A DNA stretch of 64,000 bases from Dryas octopetala (GCA_963921425.1 OY992836.1:6587825-6651824), one strand, 5' to 3'; positions 23,944 to 36,736 are shown, counted from the first letter of the stretch. The notes: generated by a model from the sequence alone, not told the origin. Made by a program: numbers and translations.

Positions 23944-26812
23944 CACTACCACAATTTTGGCCAAAGGCCTCCAATGAAGGCAACTAAAGTTGGGGGCGTG
24001 CCAATTGCTAAGGAAGGTGTTCACCAATAATTAACATTAGTGGCCACATTAATATGTCAGATATGAACAGTGAATTCATATCCAACCTTTGCTTCTTATT
24101 AGTTGATAACACAGTGGCAGCCCATTAATTTAAAGTAATAAAGGGGGTCCATTCATTTAGGGACTAAAAAAGGGAGTTAAAAAGGGCGTTCAATGTTTTG
24201 TCTGGTTGCTTCTACTTGCTAAACCAAGATACTGGGGTTCCCTTGTGGCAGCATCTCTTTCTTCCCACCCCCAACCCAAACGGGATCCAGCATCGGTGGG
24301 TGTCAATGGTCACGCCTGAAAGTGTGGTCACGCCTGAAAGTGCCGATCGGCTCAAAACCCAGATCTATAATCTCATTCTCAAATAGCTTTCCCTCCTGCG
24401 ATACTGCCTCTGCCGCTCCCTCAACCCTCTCTTGCACCCATTTCTGTTTTTCCTTTTGTCTTCTTCTCCCCATTTTGATCTTCTTCTTCTTCTTCCTTCG
24501 CGCGCTGCCGAGAGCACAGGCTGCACAGTAGGTAATTTTTTTTTTCTTCTTTTCCACGCCTCTTCTGATTCTACTCCTTCTCTGCCTCTTCTTTCCTCTT
24601 TTTCTTCTTTTCATTATTTTTCCTCTTCTTTTGCAAATTGTGGTTAGGGTTCGACTTGGGTGCAGTTTGGGTTCGATTGGGTGCTGTTGGAGCTCGATTT
24701 TAGGTTGATTTTCAAGTTCTGATGATTATTGATTTTGGGGGTTTCATATCTAATTGGTTTTAGGTGTTGAATTATTGCAGTGGCTGGGTATGCAAGGTCT
24801 CAGGGGAAGACTTCGCTCACCTTTTTTATTTCTGAGGAATAATATGCTAGTCTACATCTTCAGTTTCATATGGGTCTCCATATTATTATCCCAATCTCAT
24901 TGGAAATCCTTTACAAAGCTGCTAATTGTAGGTATGGTTTCTCTTTGTTCTTTCATATGGTTATTAGTTTTTTTTTTCTCAATTTAAAATGGTTAACTGA
25001 GCTTTGTTATGTATTTGAATTTTGCCTGGGATTTAAATTTTAATTGGGTAATTTTTTTCTCTCTAGCTTTCTTTCTTTTACCTGGGATTTAATTGGTACG
25101 TTTGTGTTGATTTATATATATGTATATTTTAGATTTTCATATGGAGAATTGTATGTAAAACTTGATGGGGTTTTGTTGAGGCACATAATTTAATTGGCAA
25201 CTCCTTCTTTCTGAAAATTTTCACAGGAAAATCGTATGAGGAAGTTAATGTACAATATACTAGGTCTACTGGGTTGGAATGATTGCTCAATTATTGCTGG
25301 TGGTGTTTTATGCTCATGTCAGGTAATGATCTTTTTCTTCTATGTTATTTTATCTCATGTATTGAGGGAAACAAAAATCAACCTATATTAGTGAAAATAA
25401 ATAGTTACTAATCTGGAATTTGTAGACAAAAATCGATACTATCATTATGTAATTTGCAGATTGGGTTCGGTAGCTAGGTTGATTTTTGAGCCTTGGGTTT
25501 AAAAGTTGCATTGGTGATGCTACATCTGATATATGTGGGCATTTTGTTTCTGAATGATGGAGGGATAATAGAGAAAACTAAAACAAAACCATGGTATGCT
25601 AATGCCTCTATACTTTTATTTACTCTGCATTTTTCTTGCATTTCATTTTGTGGTGAAAAGCCTAATACATGTATTTATAAAGAAGTTTAGCCCATTTGTA
25701 CAAATGGGTTACTCTAGCCCATTAAATGGTATTGCCTTCAAGTTCACAGGTGAACAGGGGAATGAGTCACAGATGGGGTTCAAACATGCATATGGGGAAA
25801 GTATATGTCTGAACCTCATATGTGACTTGAATACTAGCATGAGTTCCCCTTAACTAGTCTTTCTTTTTCTTTTTCAACATGAATGGCATAATAGTTTCTC
25901 TATTGCCTCTCAGTAGGCATGAGGCATTTTTTCAGTGCTATCAAAGTTCATTATATTTTTCATTTTGCAAGCGTATTTGAGTTTGTTGTAGTGAAAAGTA
26001 TGTTTTCACTTCTATTAATTATAATTTCGATTATGGCAGGTTTATAATTCCAAAATATGGTTTTGCTTATGTTCAACTTTGACCAAACAAAATTCATTTT
26101 CAACTTATGTTCCTTTTTCTTGTGAGTTTATACTTTGTGGTTTTGCTTGGTTGCGATGTAGGACAAGAAAATCAAAAAGAAGACTTGAGGACCAAACCTC
26201 ATGAGAGAGGACCGGACCTCCAGAAGCTGAGAAGAAGATTGAGGACCGGACCTCATGAGAGAAGACCGAACCTCCAGTAGCTTGAAAGTGCGAAACCTCC
26301 TTCTTCATTTGCACTTTTCTTCTCTCTTCCTTTTCATCCTTCACTTTTTTTAATCCCACTGCATGATATGTTTGGTGGGAAAATGTATTTTGAATTCTAA
26401 TTAATTAGTCACCAACATTCATGGAGATATTGTTTAATGATATCAATTCTAACACCAATACAGCAACCTTACATCTAATGGTGAAAGGAAAAAACCATGG
26501 CATGACATTAATTAATAATATCAATCCTCCACCAATTTAGCAACCCAAATAGAGATGGTGAACAAGTGAAACCCACTAACTGCAGCATTGGTGAGGATCG
26601 GACCTGTCAGACTGACACTGCAGGTTTTGGCAGAAGCTTCCACCATGCTTACATGTGGATGGCCTTAGCTCCCTTGCCACCCCAACACCAACCTCCAACA
26701 TGATATATGGTGACTGCAGTGTGGCAAGGGACATTACAAACTAACAAAAGTGGCAGTTGCCTCTATGCCTACCAAAAAAAATTGGTTGCCTTTGCTTGTT
26801 TTTCTTGTAGTG
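23944..26812. mobile_element. Possible second CACTA-like element with gene-like interior
   Basis: The left end CACTACCACAATTTTGGCC and the right end (complement CACTACAAGAAAAACAAGC) share CACTAC and a later CAAAGGC; the flanks carry the 3-bp repeat AAA on both sides. The interior looks transcribed: a pyrimidine-rich leader near 24360-24610, exon-like pieces with AG/GT borders, and a 17-bp direct repeat GGTCACGCCTGAAAGTG at 24310-24345. Two ~56-bp tandem units with GAGGACCGGACCTCATGAGA lie at 26180-26285. It may be a Pack-type element carrying a host gene piece. The low TIR match and short TSD leave room for chance. Confidence 0.5.
25227..25322 (+). other. Unidentified exon-like segment
   Basis: A 96-nt open stretch flanked by TTTTCACAG and GTAATG encodes NRMRKLMYNILGLLGWNDCS plus 11 further residues in phase 0. 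Good splice borders and an open frame suggest a real or captured exon. I do not recognise the protein. A possible neighbour exon is 24781-24931, but its frame has stops. Confidence 0.35.
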
Positions 26813-27374
26813 AAAGTTGGGCTCCAACAAATACGAATTAATACCGTATCAAAATAATGGTTATAAATTCATATAAAGGGTAGGAACTATATCTAGGCCA
26901 AAATAACATTTTTGATCCTTAAACAACTCACAAAATTTTCACTTTGGTCTTATATACTCTTTTAATTTTGACAATTTTAATTCGGTATTTTCAATACGAT
27001 AGTAATTGAGTTCAAATCAACCTCGGATTAAATTGTTGATGAAAAATCCAATGTAGAAGCATGAGCTTCATACGTGAGTGATAATTCGGATATCTTAGCT
27101 TAACCGTTGTGACACTCCCACACGAAGAACGTTAGATTTTCCATTACCAATTTATATGAAATTAATAATTTGGACTTAATCTATTGTATTGGAATTATAA
27201 CACTTGATTTGGACTTACACTTATTTTGATTTAATATTGGATTTATAAAATAAGCATATAAATAAAATGTTGAAAACGTGCATCTTCGCATTTTCCAAAG
27301 TACAAAAGTTGCATGAAAAATTTTACTGTCAGATGGCTATATATATAGTACATATAAGTGTTGTAACAATCACA

Positions 27375-28060
27375 TTTAGTCATCAATGGATCAAAATATT
27401 AAATATGGAATATATTTTTTGCGATTCTTATTTAAATCAAGTTGGAGATGGATAAACATTAATTAAAGGCTTTATTATATTTTATCCATCTAAATTTTGA
27501 GCTCAATCTCATTTCATCACCTAAATAAAAAATTGTGTCAATTTACCACATAAATTAAAAATTTGTTGCAATATATCACCTATGGTTCATTTTGTCTAAA
27601 CTTTTATTAAAAATAAGGGTGTTTTGATCTTTTCAAGTCAGTTTTTTATTGTGTCAAAGCAAGTAAAGTGTAAAAAAAACCATTTTTTTCTAACAATAGA
27701 AACTTGAAAAGAACCAAAACACTTTTATTTTTAACAAAAGTTTAGACAAAATAAGCCAGAGGTGATATATTGTAATAAATTTTTAATTCATGTGGTAAAT
27801 TATATTTTTTTTAGGTGGTGAAGTGAGATTGAGACTAAAATTCAAGTGGGTTAAATGTAAAAAACCTTAATTAAATTCTAAGTCTTAGTAAAAATAGAAA
27901 ATGAAGAAACCGAAGGGGTGGAGAAACTTCATTATTCATATTTAACGTGAATGAATTAATTTAATGTTTAGCAATGAGTTACGACCCCAAAAACTGTTTA
28001 AAGTACAATTGTAAATGCATCCTACATCCTTAGAACTCAGCCTATTAATAAGCAAACAAG
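27375..28060. other. Decayed duplicate of the ECA1-like promoter
   Basis: Blocks in the same order as 22875-23230 recur here: AGTTGGAGATGGATAAACAT, AAGGGGTGGAGAAACTTCAT, TAGCAATGAGTTACGA, TACAATTGTAAATGCATC and CTCAGCCTATTAATAAGC. The copy is split by the MITE 27468-27866. The TATA is lost and no peptide frame follows, so only promoter DNA, or a gene since deleted, was duplicated. Confidence 0.75.
27468..27866. mobile_element. Mutator-like foldback MITE
   Basis: An exact 9-bp duplication TTAATTAAA (27459-27467, 27867-27875) flanks arms of ~180 bp that are inverted copies. Both arms share blocks such as AATCTCATTTCATCACCTAAA versus the complement of TTTAGGTGGTGAAGTGAGATT. No coding frame. Confidence 0.85.
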
Positions 28061-29075
28061 GTCTCCAATTTTTCCTCAGCCCTTTTAAAGAGCTTTGAAT
28101 GTCCAATCGAATTAACACTTATTTGACTAAGGCCAATTTCTTGGTAGTGATTAATTTATAAGTTGTAAAATGTTTTTCACTATTTTTCACTTTTTTATTT
28201 AGAGTTTTCAAAAGTTAATATTGTCTCCAATTCAAAATGAATGTAAAATAACCAACTAATTAACTATATGTTTTGTAGTAATTTTTTCCACATAAAATTG
28301 AAATATTATTTAAAGTTCGAATCTTTTTTAGAAAAATTTATAATAACAAAAATAAAAGAAGGTAAGAGTCTCATGAATTGGAAAAAGTAAGATGGACACT
28401 CAAATGGACACATCAATGCCAAACGAATTGAAATTAAGATGAACAATTTGAGCTAAATTATTCACTTAGGACTCGTTTGGTATGTCAAACTGTACTAACT
28501 AATTTTTATCGGATAGTATTAATTTGTTCCGGAGAGTACTGACTGTTTATCCAGAATATTATCAGACGTTTGGTACTATTCCGGATAAATAGTATAACAA
28601 AGTTATACTGTGTTTGGTGCTTCGTCGGATAACAGCGGATCATACTATTTTTTTTAATTCTTTGATAACTTAGTGGAAATTGAAATTTATATGACACATA
28701 TTATTTTTTGCAAGATTCATATGACAAGAAATTTTTTTTTTTCTTTTGTTTTTTCTAAGATTTATAGGACAAGAGTACATGAACTAACCCATTCTCATAA
28801 TTGTAGAACTTACGATCATACGTTTTACATAGTATATAAGCACATCTATATTGACCGAAAAGAAGCACATCTTTATTTGCCAAGATCTAAACCGAAGACA
28901 TAATAAACATATTTTTCAACTCCTCATATCTCATAAAATTCCAACATACTCAAATACGATAATAAAATCAGTACAAAAATGCATAATTCAAAGTGATCAC
29001 ATACTAATGTGATAAGAGCAAAAGGGAAATTTGTTCATAAACTAAACTGCATCAAGGTGCACAAACTACTTCAAC

Positions 29076-30047
29076 TTAAGCAGAGCCCCCTCGCCCAAGT
29101 AAGAGAAGTACAAATGCTTCTAGCATAACACCATCCAATGTCAGGAATGTTCTCTCATCACTTGCCTTCTCCAAAATCAGCTTTAGTGCCTCAATTTGGT
29201 CATCAATAGACAAGTTCATCTTTGCCAATTCAACAGCAATGTCAGGTCTTGGTTCTGATCGTTGTACAAAACTATTTGTTATAGTTTTCATTTGTTCAAC
29301 AGAATAAGAAATCATTTCACCAAATGCTTTTGCCATTTCCTTTTGAATATCAGTATCTACATTTCGTTTGCGGTTTCGACTGCTTGAGCCAGCTGAGTTT
29401 TGTTGATTTGATCTTGGCAAAAAGGCATCATGGTCTTGTTCAACCTCAGGTTCCTCATCATCATCATTGACAGCAGTGTTATGCACAGGCTCATTCATCA
29501 TTTCAGTGGGTGTTGCAGACCCTCTACCAGTTGTTCGGTCCTTCCCAAATATATTCTTCAACCTATCATATATTAGACATTGTTTCCCCCTCCAACGTAT
29601 CATCAACATCCTTGTTATGCTGCATCAAAATGGAAAAATTATAAATAAAACTATAAAAATAACAATTGTAAGAATTACATATTACATAACACATGTATTA
29701 ACCTACACATAAGTGTTCCATGCTTCATCATTGTCAACCTCAATGCATTTCAAAGAATCATTCCAAGCAAAACCACTTTTGTTAATCATGTCAAATATTA
29801 TCCCATAAAATTTTTTCCAATATCTGATCTTTGACTCAATATGTGGGACTGCCCTTAAATCGGTCCTTCCCAATTTCTCAGCCAATGATTTTTCAATTTG
29901 GCTCATTGTTCTAGAATTAAAGGAACCATTATCACATTGTAGACCACGACTGACTACATCCTCAAGTAGGGTTGACAATGCTTCTTCCTCATGTGTTCTC
30001 CACACTCTTCTACTTCCTTTTAATTGACTAGACTGTCCACCCTCCAT
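29076..30047 (-). pseudogene. PIF ORF1, Myb/SANT-like DNA-binding protein
   Basis: Two exons read from 30047: the first (to about 29705) has a Myb/SANT-like domain (VWRTHEEEALSTLLEDVVSRG ... RYWKKFYGIIFDMINKSGFAWND). The second (about 29600-29076) has YDRLKNIFGKDRTTGRG, an acidic linker, a basic patch (SRNRKRN) and a C-terminal helical region (MKTITNSFVQR ... ALKLILEK). ORF1 proteins of PIF/Harbinger bind the element ends and escort the transposase. The exon junction near 29609-29640 appears to need a 1-2 nt frame change, so the gene is probably damaged. Confidence 0.75.
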
Positions 30048-30247
30048 TCCTAGAACCAATATAGACAATATAATTTGCATATAAAAAAACAAGAAAAAAA
30101 ATTGGAAGATAAAACATATAGTCTTTTACAAGCACATCCAAATAGTCTATTACAATCACATCCACGTCCAAATGATAAACAACCAAAGACAACAAATTTT
30201 GTCAAACGACCTACAAGAAAATATAAATAAATTATGTGAACTACAAC

Positions 30248-31483
30248 TTAATGTATGTTCCTACTCCACGCATCATACATTTGCATAGCCAAATTATTCC
30301 TCCTTGCAGTCCATTGATCTGAAGGTTCAATAGTGCCAATTACATCACCATCGTGGGTAGTTTCCCCATTTTTAGTACCATTCAATTCATTCTCCAATGG
30401 ATCAACATCCATCTCACCACGAATAAGATTATGTAATAGGCAGCAAGCTGTAATGATTTTACATTGTGTCTCAATTGGGAAAAATGTTAGACTTCTCAAG
30501 ATACCTCAACGCATCTTAAGAAGTCCAAAACACCGTTCAATCACATTTCTTGCAGCAACATGCTTCATATTGAAATATTCTTCATGATTATTAGGTGCCC
30601 TTCTATCCCTCCATTCTGATAGATGATATCTTGTACCCCTATAAAGAGCCATATATCCTTGACCATTTGTGTACCCACCATCCACAAGATAATAACATCC
30701 TAACAATTAAACAAATATCATTTACCTTACCAAAAAGATAATCAAGCTTAATATTACCACAATCAAGCACAAGAATCTAATTTTGCTTGTGGGAACTCTC
30801 AATCATGTTGGTCTACTAATTGCATCTCGTAACACCCTAGAATCAGAAGCAGATCCTTCCCAACCAGGGAAAAAAAATATAAATTTCATGCCACGACTAC
30901 AAACCCCCAATACATTAGTTTCAACCTCCCTCTTCCGTGTTCGATATCTTGGTGGGACACGAGCCCTAATGTAAGTCTCATCCAATGCCACCAAGCATTT
31001 CTATGCAATTAAAAGAATAAGGTACCTTACAAACTCAAAATATAAATGTGTTAATTAAATTGACCAATCTTAATTTAATTTTACTATACCTTAAACCATC
31101 TCAATTTATTGTCGGTGCAATTATCCGGAATGGGTTCCGGCACCTTCAAAAGTCCACTTTGTAGTCTTAACACTCCATGCAAGATCGAATTGAAGTACCT
31201 ATTAATAGTCTCCCCATATCACTTAAATCTACTACTCATAGTACGATTCTTCACATGATGTGCAAGTGTATGTAAAAACTTGCTCTTCTATGGTTACTAA
31301 ACCATTGGTTTTCACTCTCCCATCATCACGGAGCAATTGACATAAATAATGGAAAGTTCTCCTATCCATCCTAATTTGGTTCACACATTGTATGTTATCA
31401 AATCCTATAATGCTATCTAGATAATTTGACCGAGTTGCATTCCTAAAAAATCTTTGACTTCTAATGGCTTTAATTCCTTTCAT
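30248..31483 (-). pseudogene. PIF/Harbinger transposase (DDE_Tnp_4), broken
   Basis: Pieces from N to C: FDNIQCVNQIRMDRRTFHYLC (31410-31340), [20 protein letters not shown] with the first catalytic Asp (30985), [12 protein letters not shown] with the second Asp (30855), YYLVDGGYTNGQGYMALYRG (30690-30630), NVIERCFGLLKMR with the catalytic Glu (~30535), and a C-terminal CKIITACCLLHNLIRGEMD (~30460). All three catalytic residues remain. Lesions: a 1-bp frameshift near 31270, in-frame TGA near 31225 (after RFK), TGA after SRPT (30803) and TGA after LKMR (30506). The usual LDGTH motif reads LDETY. A small intron may interrupt it near 30710-30780. Confidence 0.88.
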
Positions 31484-31770
31484 GGCGCCTTTGTTCCAAA
31501 TTGTAGTTTTTCATGAACCACATCATGCACGAAGCCATAATATGCAAGAACCACAATCTAATAATAAAGTACGTATGCCACAATCTTTCTTTCATCCATA
31601 TCTAGACATAATATAAAGGAATAAAATTAGTAAAAGCAATATAGATAACCATGTATTAATTGGACGTTTAGGAAAATACAAAGAACATCACATGAATACA
31701 TGTATAATGAGAACAATACAACAAAACCCACCAACTCCGCTAGCCCCTGTTAACAATACAATCATACAAG

Positions 31771-32122
31771 TACAAGTCTGCAACTTTGAAGAAAAACTCT
31801 AAAGAAGATAAACAAAACCCTATTTGAAGAAAAACACCGCTCAAGCAAAACTTTAAAAAAAAAATCATAACCTAATTCCCACAAAAATCTATTGAATAAA
31901 TCTAAAAGAAATGATAAGAAGAGATTATCAGACACCATGCATAAGTACAAGTATGCAACTTTGAAGAAAAACTCTAAAGAAGATAAACAAAACCCTATTT
32001 GAAGAAAAACACCGCTCAAGCAAAACTTAAAAAAAAAAAAAAAATCATAACCTAATTCCCACCAAAATCTATTAAATAAATCTAAAAGAAATGATAAGAA
32101 GAGATAATCAGACACCATGCAT
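31771..32122. repeat. 175-bp tandem duplication inside PIF element
   Basis: Two near-identical units (31771-31945, 31946-32122) begin TACAAGTCTGCAACTTTGAA and end GACACCATGCAT. They lie upstream of the transposase start, in its likely 5' leader. The frame reported through them is not a gene. Confidence 0.85.
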
Positions 32123-32619
32123 AGAAGAGAAAATATATAAAGAAAGAGAAGATGAAGAGAGAAGAACATAAAAGAAGCAAGAAGAAACATATTGGAGAGA
32201 GTATGAGAGAGATAGAGAGAGAGAGAGTGAGAGATGGATATCTGGAGAAGAGTGAAGAGAATAAGTTGTGAAAAAAATAGCAGAGAAGAACCCTACTTAG
32301 GGAGAAGAAGATGAAAGAGCGTATGTTGGTTTCATGTAAAAAGCGTATTTTTGTTTTTCCAAATCTTTTATATTTAAGCGTGTATTATCTAATTCCGGAT
32401 ATGTGAGTTGTATTAGTTAATCAGGTAAAAAGAGTATTAAAAGCCTAGTCCAATTTATATAGTCAGATAATTAAATAATATAAATTGACGTCAAATAATT
32501 GATATGAATTATTTATTTCTATTCAGAGTCTAATATAATATACCAAACATGCCCTTAAAGTCTTAAACAGTTATCACACATGAAAAACATATATACGGAT
32601 CGACCTTGGCATGAGTTGG

Positions 32620-33168
32620 CTTGCCATCTTGGGTGGGAATCTGCTTGATCTTTACCCCTTTCTTGTGCCAATGGGTCCCAAATATCATTTGAAGATATGA
32701 TGCATGAAAGCCAAGTGCCACGTGGGATTCTCAACTTGCGCTGAAAGTGGGATGGGGCCCATACTGATTGGAAAGCCCATTAAAAAACAAGAGGCCCTGA
32801 GTGGAGGATCCATATGGTTTGAAAACATATTATCTACAAGTAAAATAAACCCCTCTAATGGGGGCTAAAACCCTCGGAATATTCTCAAATATATAATACA
32901 GTGAGTAAATAAAATATTATTTAAAAAAAAACTAGAAAAATTAAGGCCTAATTTAATACTGCTTCTTAGAAAGTGTTTTTACTCGAAGCACTAATACATA
33001 CAAATTTTTATAAAATACTCTTTAAAAATATTTTTATAACTCAGAATCCATTTTATTTATTTAAAAAAAAAAACACTACCAAAAATATTTTTATTAATTT
33101 ATTAATGCACTTGTGACAGTTTTAAAAACGGTGCCTTCAGCCCTTTCTTTTTAAGGCTTTAACTTTTA
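32620..33168. other. Upstream region of ATL gene
   Basis: No gene is seen. It holds GCCACGTGGGA (32717-32727), a G-box/ABRE-like CACGTG core, some 520 bp before the ATL start, and AT-rich filler. Confidence 0.4.
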
Positions 33169-33169
33169 G

Positions 33170-33177
33170 TATATATT
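33170..33177 (+). promoter_or_regulatory. TATA box of ATL RING gene
   Basis: TATATATT, about 62-69 bp before the ATG at 33239. Confidence 0.65.
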
Positions 33178-33238
33178 GGACAAGCCCCTCTCCCTTATAC
33201 ACCCATTTACTCACAAGTCACAACAACTTGACAAAGCC

Positions 33239-33994
33239 ATGTCTGCTGCAGCCTCTACTTCCTCTACTCTTCTTCTTGAAGAGTTTCTCGGAGAGTTGAT
33301 GAACTCGAGGCGATTCCTCCTCCACAACCCTCTTTATGCACCACCGAGCACCGCCACCTCCCCGGCTTCGGCAACCACCCAGCACGACTCAACGACGTCG
33401 TCAGCGGGAGACAACAGCTTCGATGCAAATGTGGTAATGGTCCTGTCAGTCCTCTTGTGCGCACTAATTTGCTCACTGGGTCTAAACTCCATCATCAAGT
33501 GCGCGTTGAGGTGCTCAAACTTGGTGTCGGCCTCATCGGAGCCGTCGAGATCATCAGGCGACAACGTTAACAACTCCTCATCGGCAATATCGGCTCGGCT
33601 GGCCAACACTGGAGTGAAGCGTAAGGCCGTCAAAACTTTCCCAACAGTGAACTACTCGGCGGAGTTGAAGCTGCAGCCGGGGATGGACACAGAGTGCATC
33701 ATCTGTCTTTCGGAGTTCGCCACCGGCGAGCGCGTGCGTCTACTCCCCAAGTGCAACCATGGCTTCCATGTCCGCTGCATTGACAAGTGGCTCAGCTCAC
33801 ACTCCTCGTGCCCTAAGTGTAGGCACAACCTCATCGAGACGTGTCAGAAGATTGTTGGCTACAGCACCCAGCTCGCCACCATGGCCAGCTCCTCAGACCC
33901 TCCACCGCCGCCGGTGCAAGAAACCATTGTGATAAGCATTGCACCGCTACAACCTGAAGGCTTCGTACGTAATTATCGGGGAATTAATATCTAA
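33239..33994 (+). CDS. ATL-family RING-H2 E3 ubiquitin ligase
   Basis: Intronless, 251 aa. The first ATG is at 33239; an in-frame TTG further up falls in the TATA/leader region and is not the start. One membrane segment spans about residues 64-86 ([20 protein letters not shown]), followed by the Cys/basic stretch IIKCALRC. A linker with LKLQPGMD (the GLD-type motif) precedes a canonical RING-H2: C153-x2-C156-x15-C172-x-H174-x2-H177-x2-C180-x10-C191-x2-C194, with WL at the expected place. All zinc ligands are present. The layout, membrane anchor then GLD then RING-H2, defines the plant ATL family, membrane-bound ligases working with E2 enzymes in defence and hormone responses. The exact subgroup (ATL72-80-like) is a guess. 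Confidence 0.93.
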   Translation: MSAAASTSSTLLLEEFLGELMNSRRFLLHNPLYAPPSTATSPASATTQHDSTTSSAGDNSFDANVVMVLSVLLCALICSLGLNSIIKCALRCSNLVSASSEPSRSSGDNVNNSSSAISARLANTGVKRKAVKTFPTVNYSAELKLQPGMDTECIICLSEFATGERVRLLPKCNHGFHVRCIDKWLSSHSSCPKCRHNLIETCQKIVGYSTQLATMASSSDPPPPPVQETIVISIAPLQPEGFVRNYRGINI

Positions 33995-34709
33995 GTTAAT
34001 ATCTATTAATTCTTTTGTTAATTAATTGTGTAAATATTAGTATATTAATATAAGCTTTGGGATTGAGCACTCTAGCTAGTGCCTTCTAGGTAGAGATCAC
34101 TAGACAAACCTACCAGCCAATTAATACAAAGTGTATATATATTGTTAATTTGCAGTTGATCTGAATTTGCTGTATAGTTGTGAAGTACTAGTGTAGAGTT
34201 TCAAACTTTCAATCCATTTTTTTATACTTAATTAATTGATGTCCAAAATGAATCTAGCTGGGCTGACTCAACATAGCAAGAAGCTTAATTGTACGTCTTG
34301 TCCAAAGTGGCTGTCTATTCTGATAAGGAAACTCACTTGAGAATTACCAGCAATAGCAAGCCTTAAAAGGGGGACTATACGTGACTCCCAATTAGCTGGG
34401 ACAACTAGTCTAATTAATATTTCTTTTTCTTTCTTCAATTGATACAAATACTAAAAAGTTAAAAACAGTTAATGCTTTTAATTAATTTGAACCAATAATA
34501 TATGTAAGTGGTCTTGTACATCAAAAAGGCATTTCCATTTGCCACTTGCCACTTGCAACTTGCCAGTGCTGATTAGAAATCGATAATAATTGTCAAGGGT
34601 CAGTTGCCACAAGTAAATTCCATTCAACTGGGTTTTCCTAGCCTATATAAACTGCATTATTAAGGCTGCTCAACACAGTACAATGTTGTCTCAATCAATA
34701 AAAATTAAA

Positions 34710-36736
34710 GGACAAATGACACGTAGCTATCTCAAATATACATTTTATTTTAATTAAGTATCTTAATAAAAAAAAAGTTGCTCAGAAATACCTCAATTAT
34801 CATTTTTTGACACTCATATACTTCTGTCAACTATTTAATTTGGGAGGCCATTAACTGCCTACATGGTAGGCTGACATATCTTTTAAAAAATGCCATGTAA
34901 ATCAAACATATAATATAAAATAAAATAATTATTAAAAAAAGCTATGTCCAATAAAATAATTATTAAAAAAAGCTATGTGGACAAATAAATTATAAAAGCT
35001 TTCCCTTATCATTGTGCAGATCGCAGATCTCTCAATCAATCCCATTTTTTTTCTTTCTTCTGCTACTCTCATCGTCGTCATCATCATCGACCCTTAATCA
35101 CCAAAATAAAAATAAAATTTAAAAACAATGATGATTTAAATCATTATCACTGTTTTTTTTTTTCTTCTTATAAAAAAAATAAACCCAAACACCAAGAACT
35201 CCAAACGTCTATGATGTAGAACAAATGGCAGAACGGTTCATGCAATAACTCGACCGCCATAAGCCCAAGAAAAGAAACAAGCTTCAGCCCGGCCCAATGT
35301 CAGAAATGGGCTCATGACATACCGATTCGAAGGAACGACGAGACAAATTCAAGCCATCGCCACAGGCGATGACCGAGGGCCTATTTTGGCCAAATTCCTT
35401 CGTTTAGGACTTCAAATAAGCAATTTAGTATTTTTGAATAAGTTTCCTAAATTGCACTTTATTTCTATTTTTATTTCCGTTTTGAATTTCGAACATCTAG
35501 GGTTCTGAACGTATTTAAACAACTTTTTGACTGTTTGTAAGATTCAGTTTTATTATTTTCAATTAGAAAACTTTGAGATTTTTCTCATTTCTTTGATAAA
35601 TTCCAGATTCTTTCTTAGTAATTAACGCATATTTTTCCTAATATATTTTAATTACATGTTACACTGCGTCAGTCTGACTCTAACCGGCCCACCACCCATC
35701 CCCACAAACACTCGTGGTCTTCAATAAAAATGAAGTACACTACTGCTATCGTCACCTCCATTTCTGGTCTTCAAGTTGGGTTATTGTCCAGTAAATAAAC
35801 CCATATATGGATCATCCCCTAATTTACGCAAATCTGCCACTACCAAATCCCCAGACTTTGAACAAACCTTGACCGTCGATTTGTCCATCACGATGATATA
35901 GTTCTCTCTGTGCGGGTAATAAAACAACACAGAACATTTGCAACTCTCTCCTTGTTCTTCTTGTTCGGTCTGCAATTCACCCAGAAGATCAACGCCCTTC
36001 TCCAAAATCAACGCCTCCATCTGCAACTCTCTCCTTGGTCTTCTAGCTTGTTCGAAGACCTTAAAACAATTAATTTGAAATCTGAAATGAAAGAAACACA
36101 GCACACAAACCCATCAAACCCATCAATTTGAAAACTGAAATGAATGAAATTAACAAGAACACCCGCAGATGATAGACCCTAATAGATTCCTTTTTATTTA
36201 ATGCAATCGAATACCCACCGCAGAAAGATGAGAAAGCCCACAAACTCAAATTCACAGTACTACATATGCTGCCTCAGTTTTTGCTCACTACAAAGCCCGA
36301 GTTACTGCCATTGCCGACTCGCCGAGTTGCAGATCGAACAAGAAGAAGAAGAAGAAAAAGGAGGAGATGAGAGTTGCAGATCAAACAAGAAGAAGAAGAA
36401 AGATCTAGGGGCTGTGGGGATTGGTTGGTGTTAATCTAGGGGCTTTTTTTTTTTTTGTTTTAATTTAATTATTGAGTTTTTAATTTTTTTTTTTTAGTTT
36501 TTTTTTTTATAATTATTTTATTTTTTATTATATTTTTGGTCTACGTGGCATTTTTTAAAAGACATGTCAGTGTGCTATGTAGGCAATTAACGACCTCTCA
36601 AACGGAATAGTTGACGGAGGTATGCAGGTGTCAAAAAATGGTAGTTGAGGTACTTCGGAGCAATTTTTTTTTTTTTTTATTGGGATACTTAGTTGAAATG
36701 AGGTGTATACTTGAGGTACTTGAATGTAATTTGTCC
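34710..36736. mobile_element. Mutator-like element with ~200-bp inverted ends
   Basis: The ends GGACAAATGAC / GTAATTTGTCC begin inverted repeats that pair for ~200 bp, through TTTTTTGACAC, GTCAACTATT and CTTTTAAAAAATGCCA. Flanks AAAATTAAA and AAAATTAAT match at eight of nine bases. The interior (34990-36540) has no transposase. A minus-strand frame at 35781-36104 contains LFYYPHRENYIIVMDKSTVK, unidentified; the interior could be captured host sequence. Confidence 0.8.

Larger units (their letters stand above)
28469..32554 (-). mobile_element. PIF/Harbinger element, two-gene, inactive
   Basis: Ends GGACTCGTTTGGTA and the complement GGGCATGTTTGGTA are inverted, and TTA flanks both sides (28466-28468, 32555-32557), the usual PIF target. 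The minus strand carries ORF1 (Myb/SANT-like, 29076-30047) and a DDE transposase (30248-31483), the two-protein set required in this superfamily. Several nonsense and frameshift lesions disable the transposase. Element length is ~4.1 kb. Confidence 0.93.

Noticed and set aside
29467-29712. Plus-strand frame opposite PIF ORF1
   Set aside because: Shadow of the minus-strand Myb/SANT-like gene.
33176-33238. Longer N terminus for the ATL protein
   Set aside because: The upstream in-frame codon is TTG within the TATA/leader region; the first ATG is at 33239.
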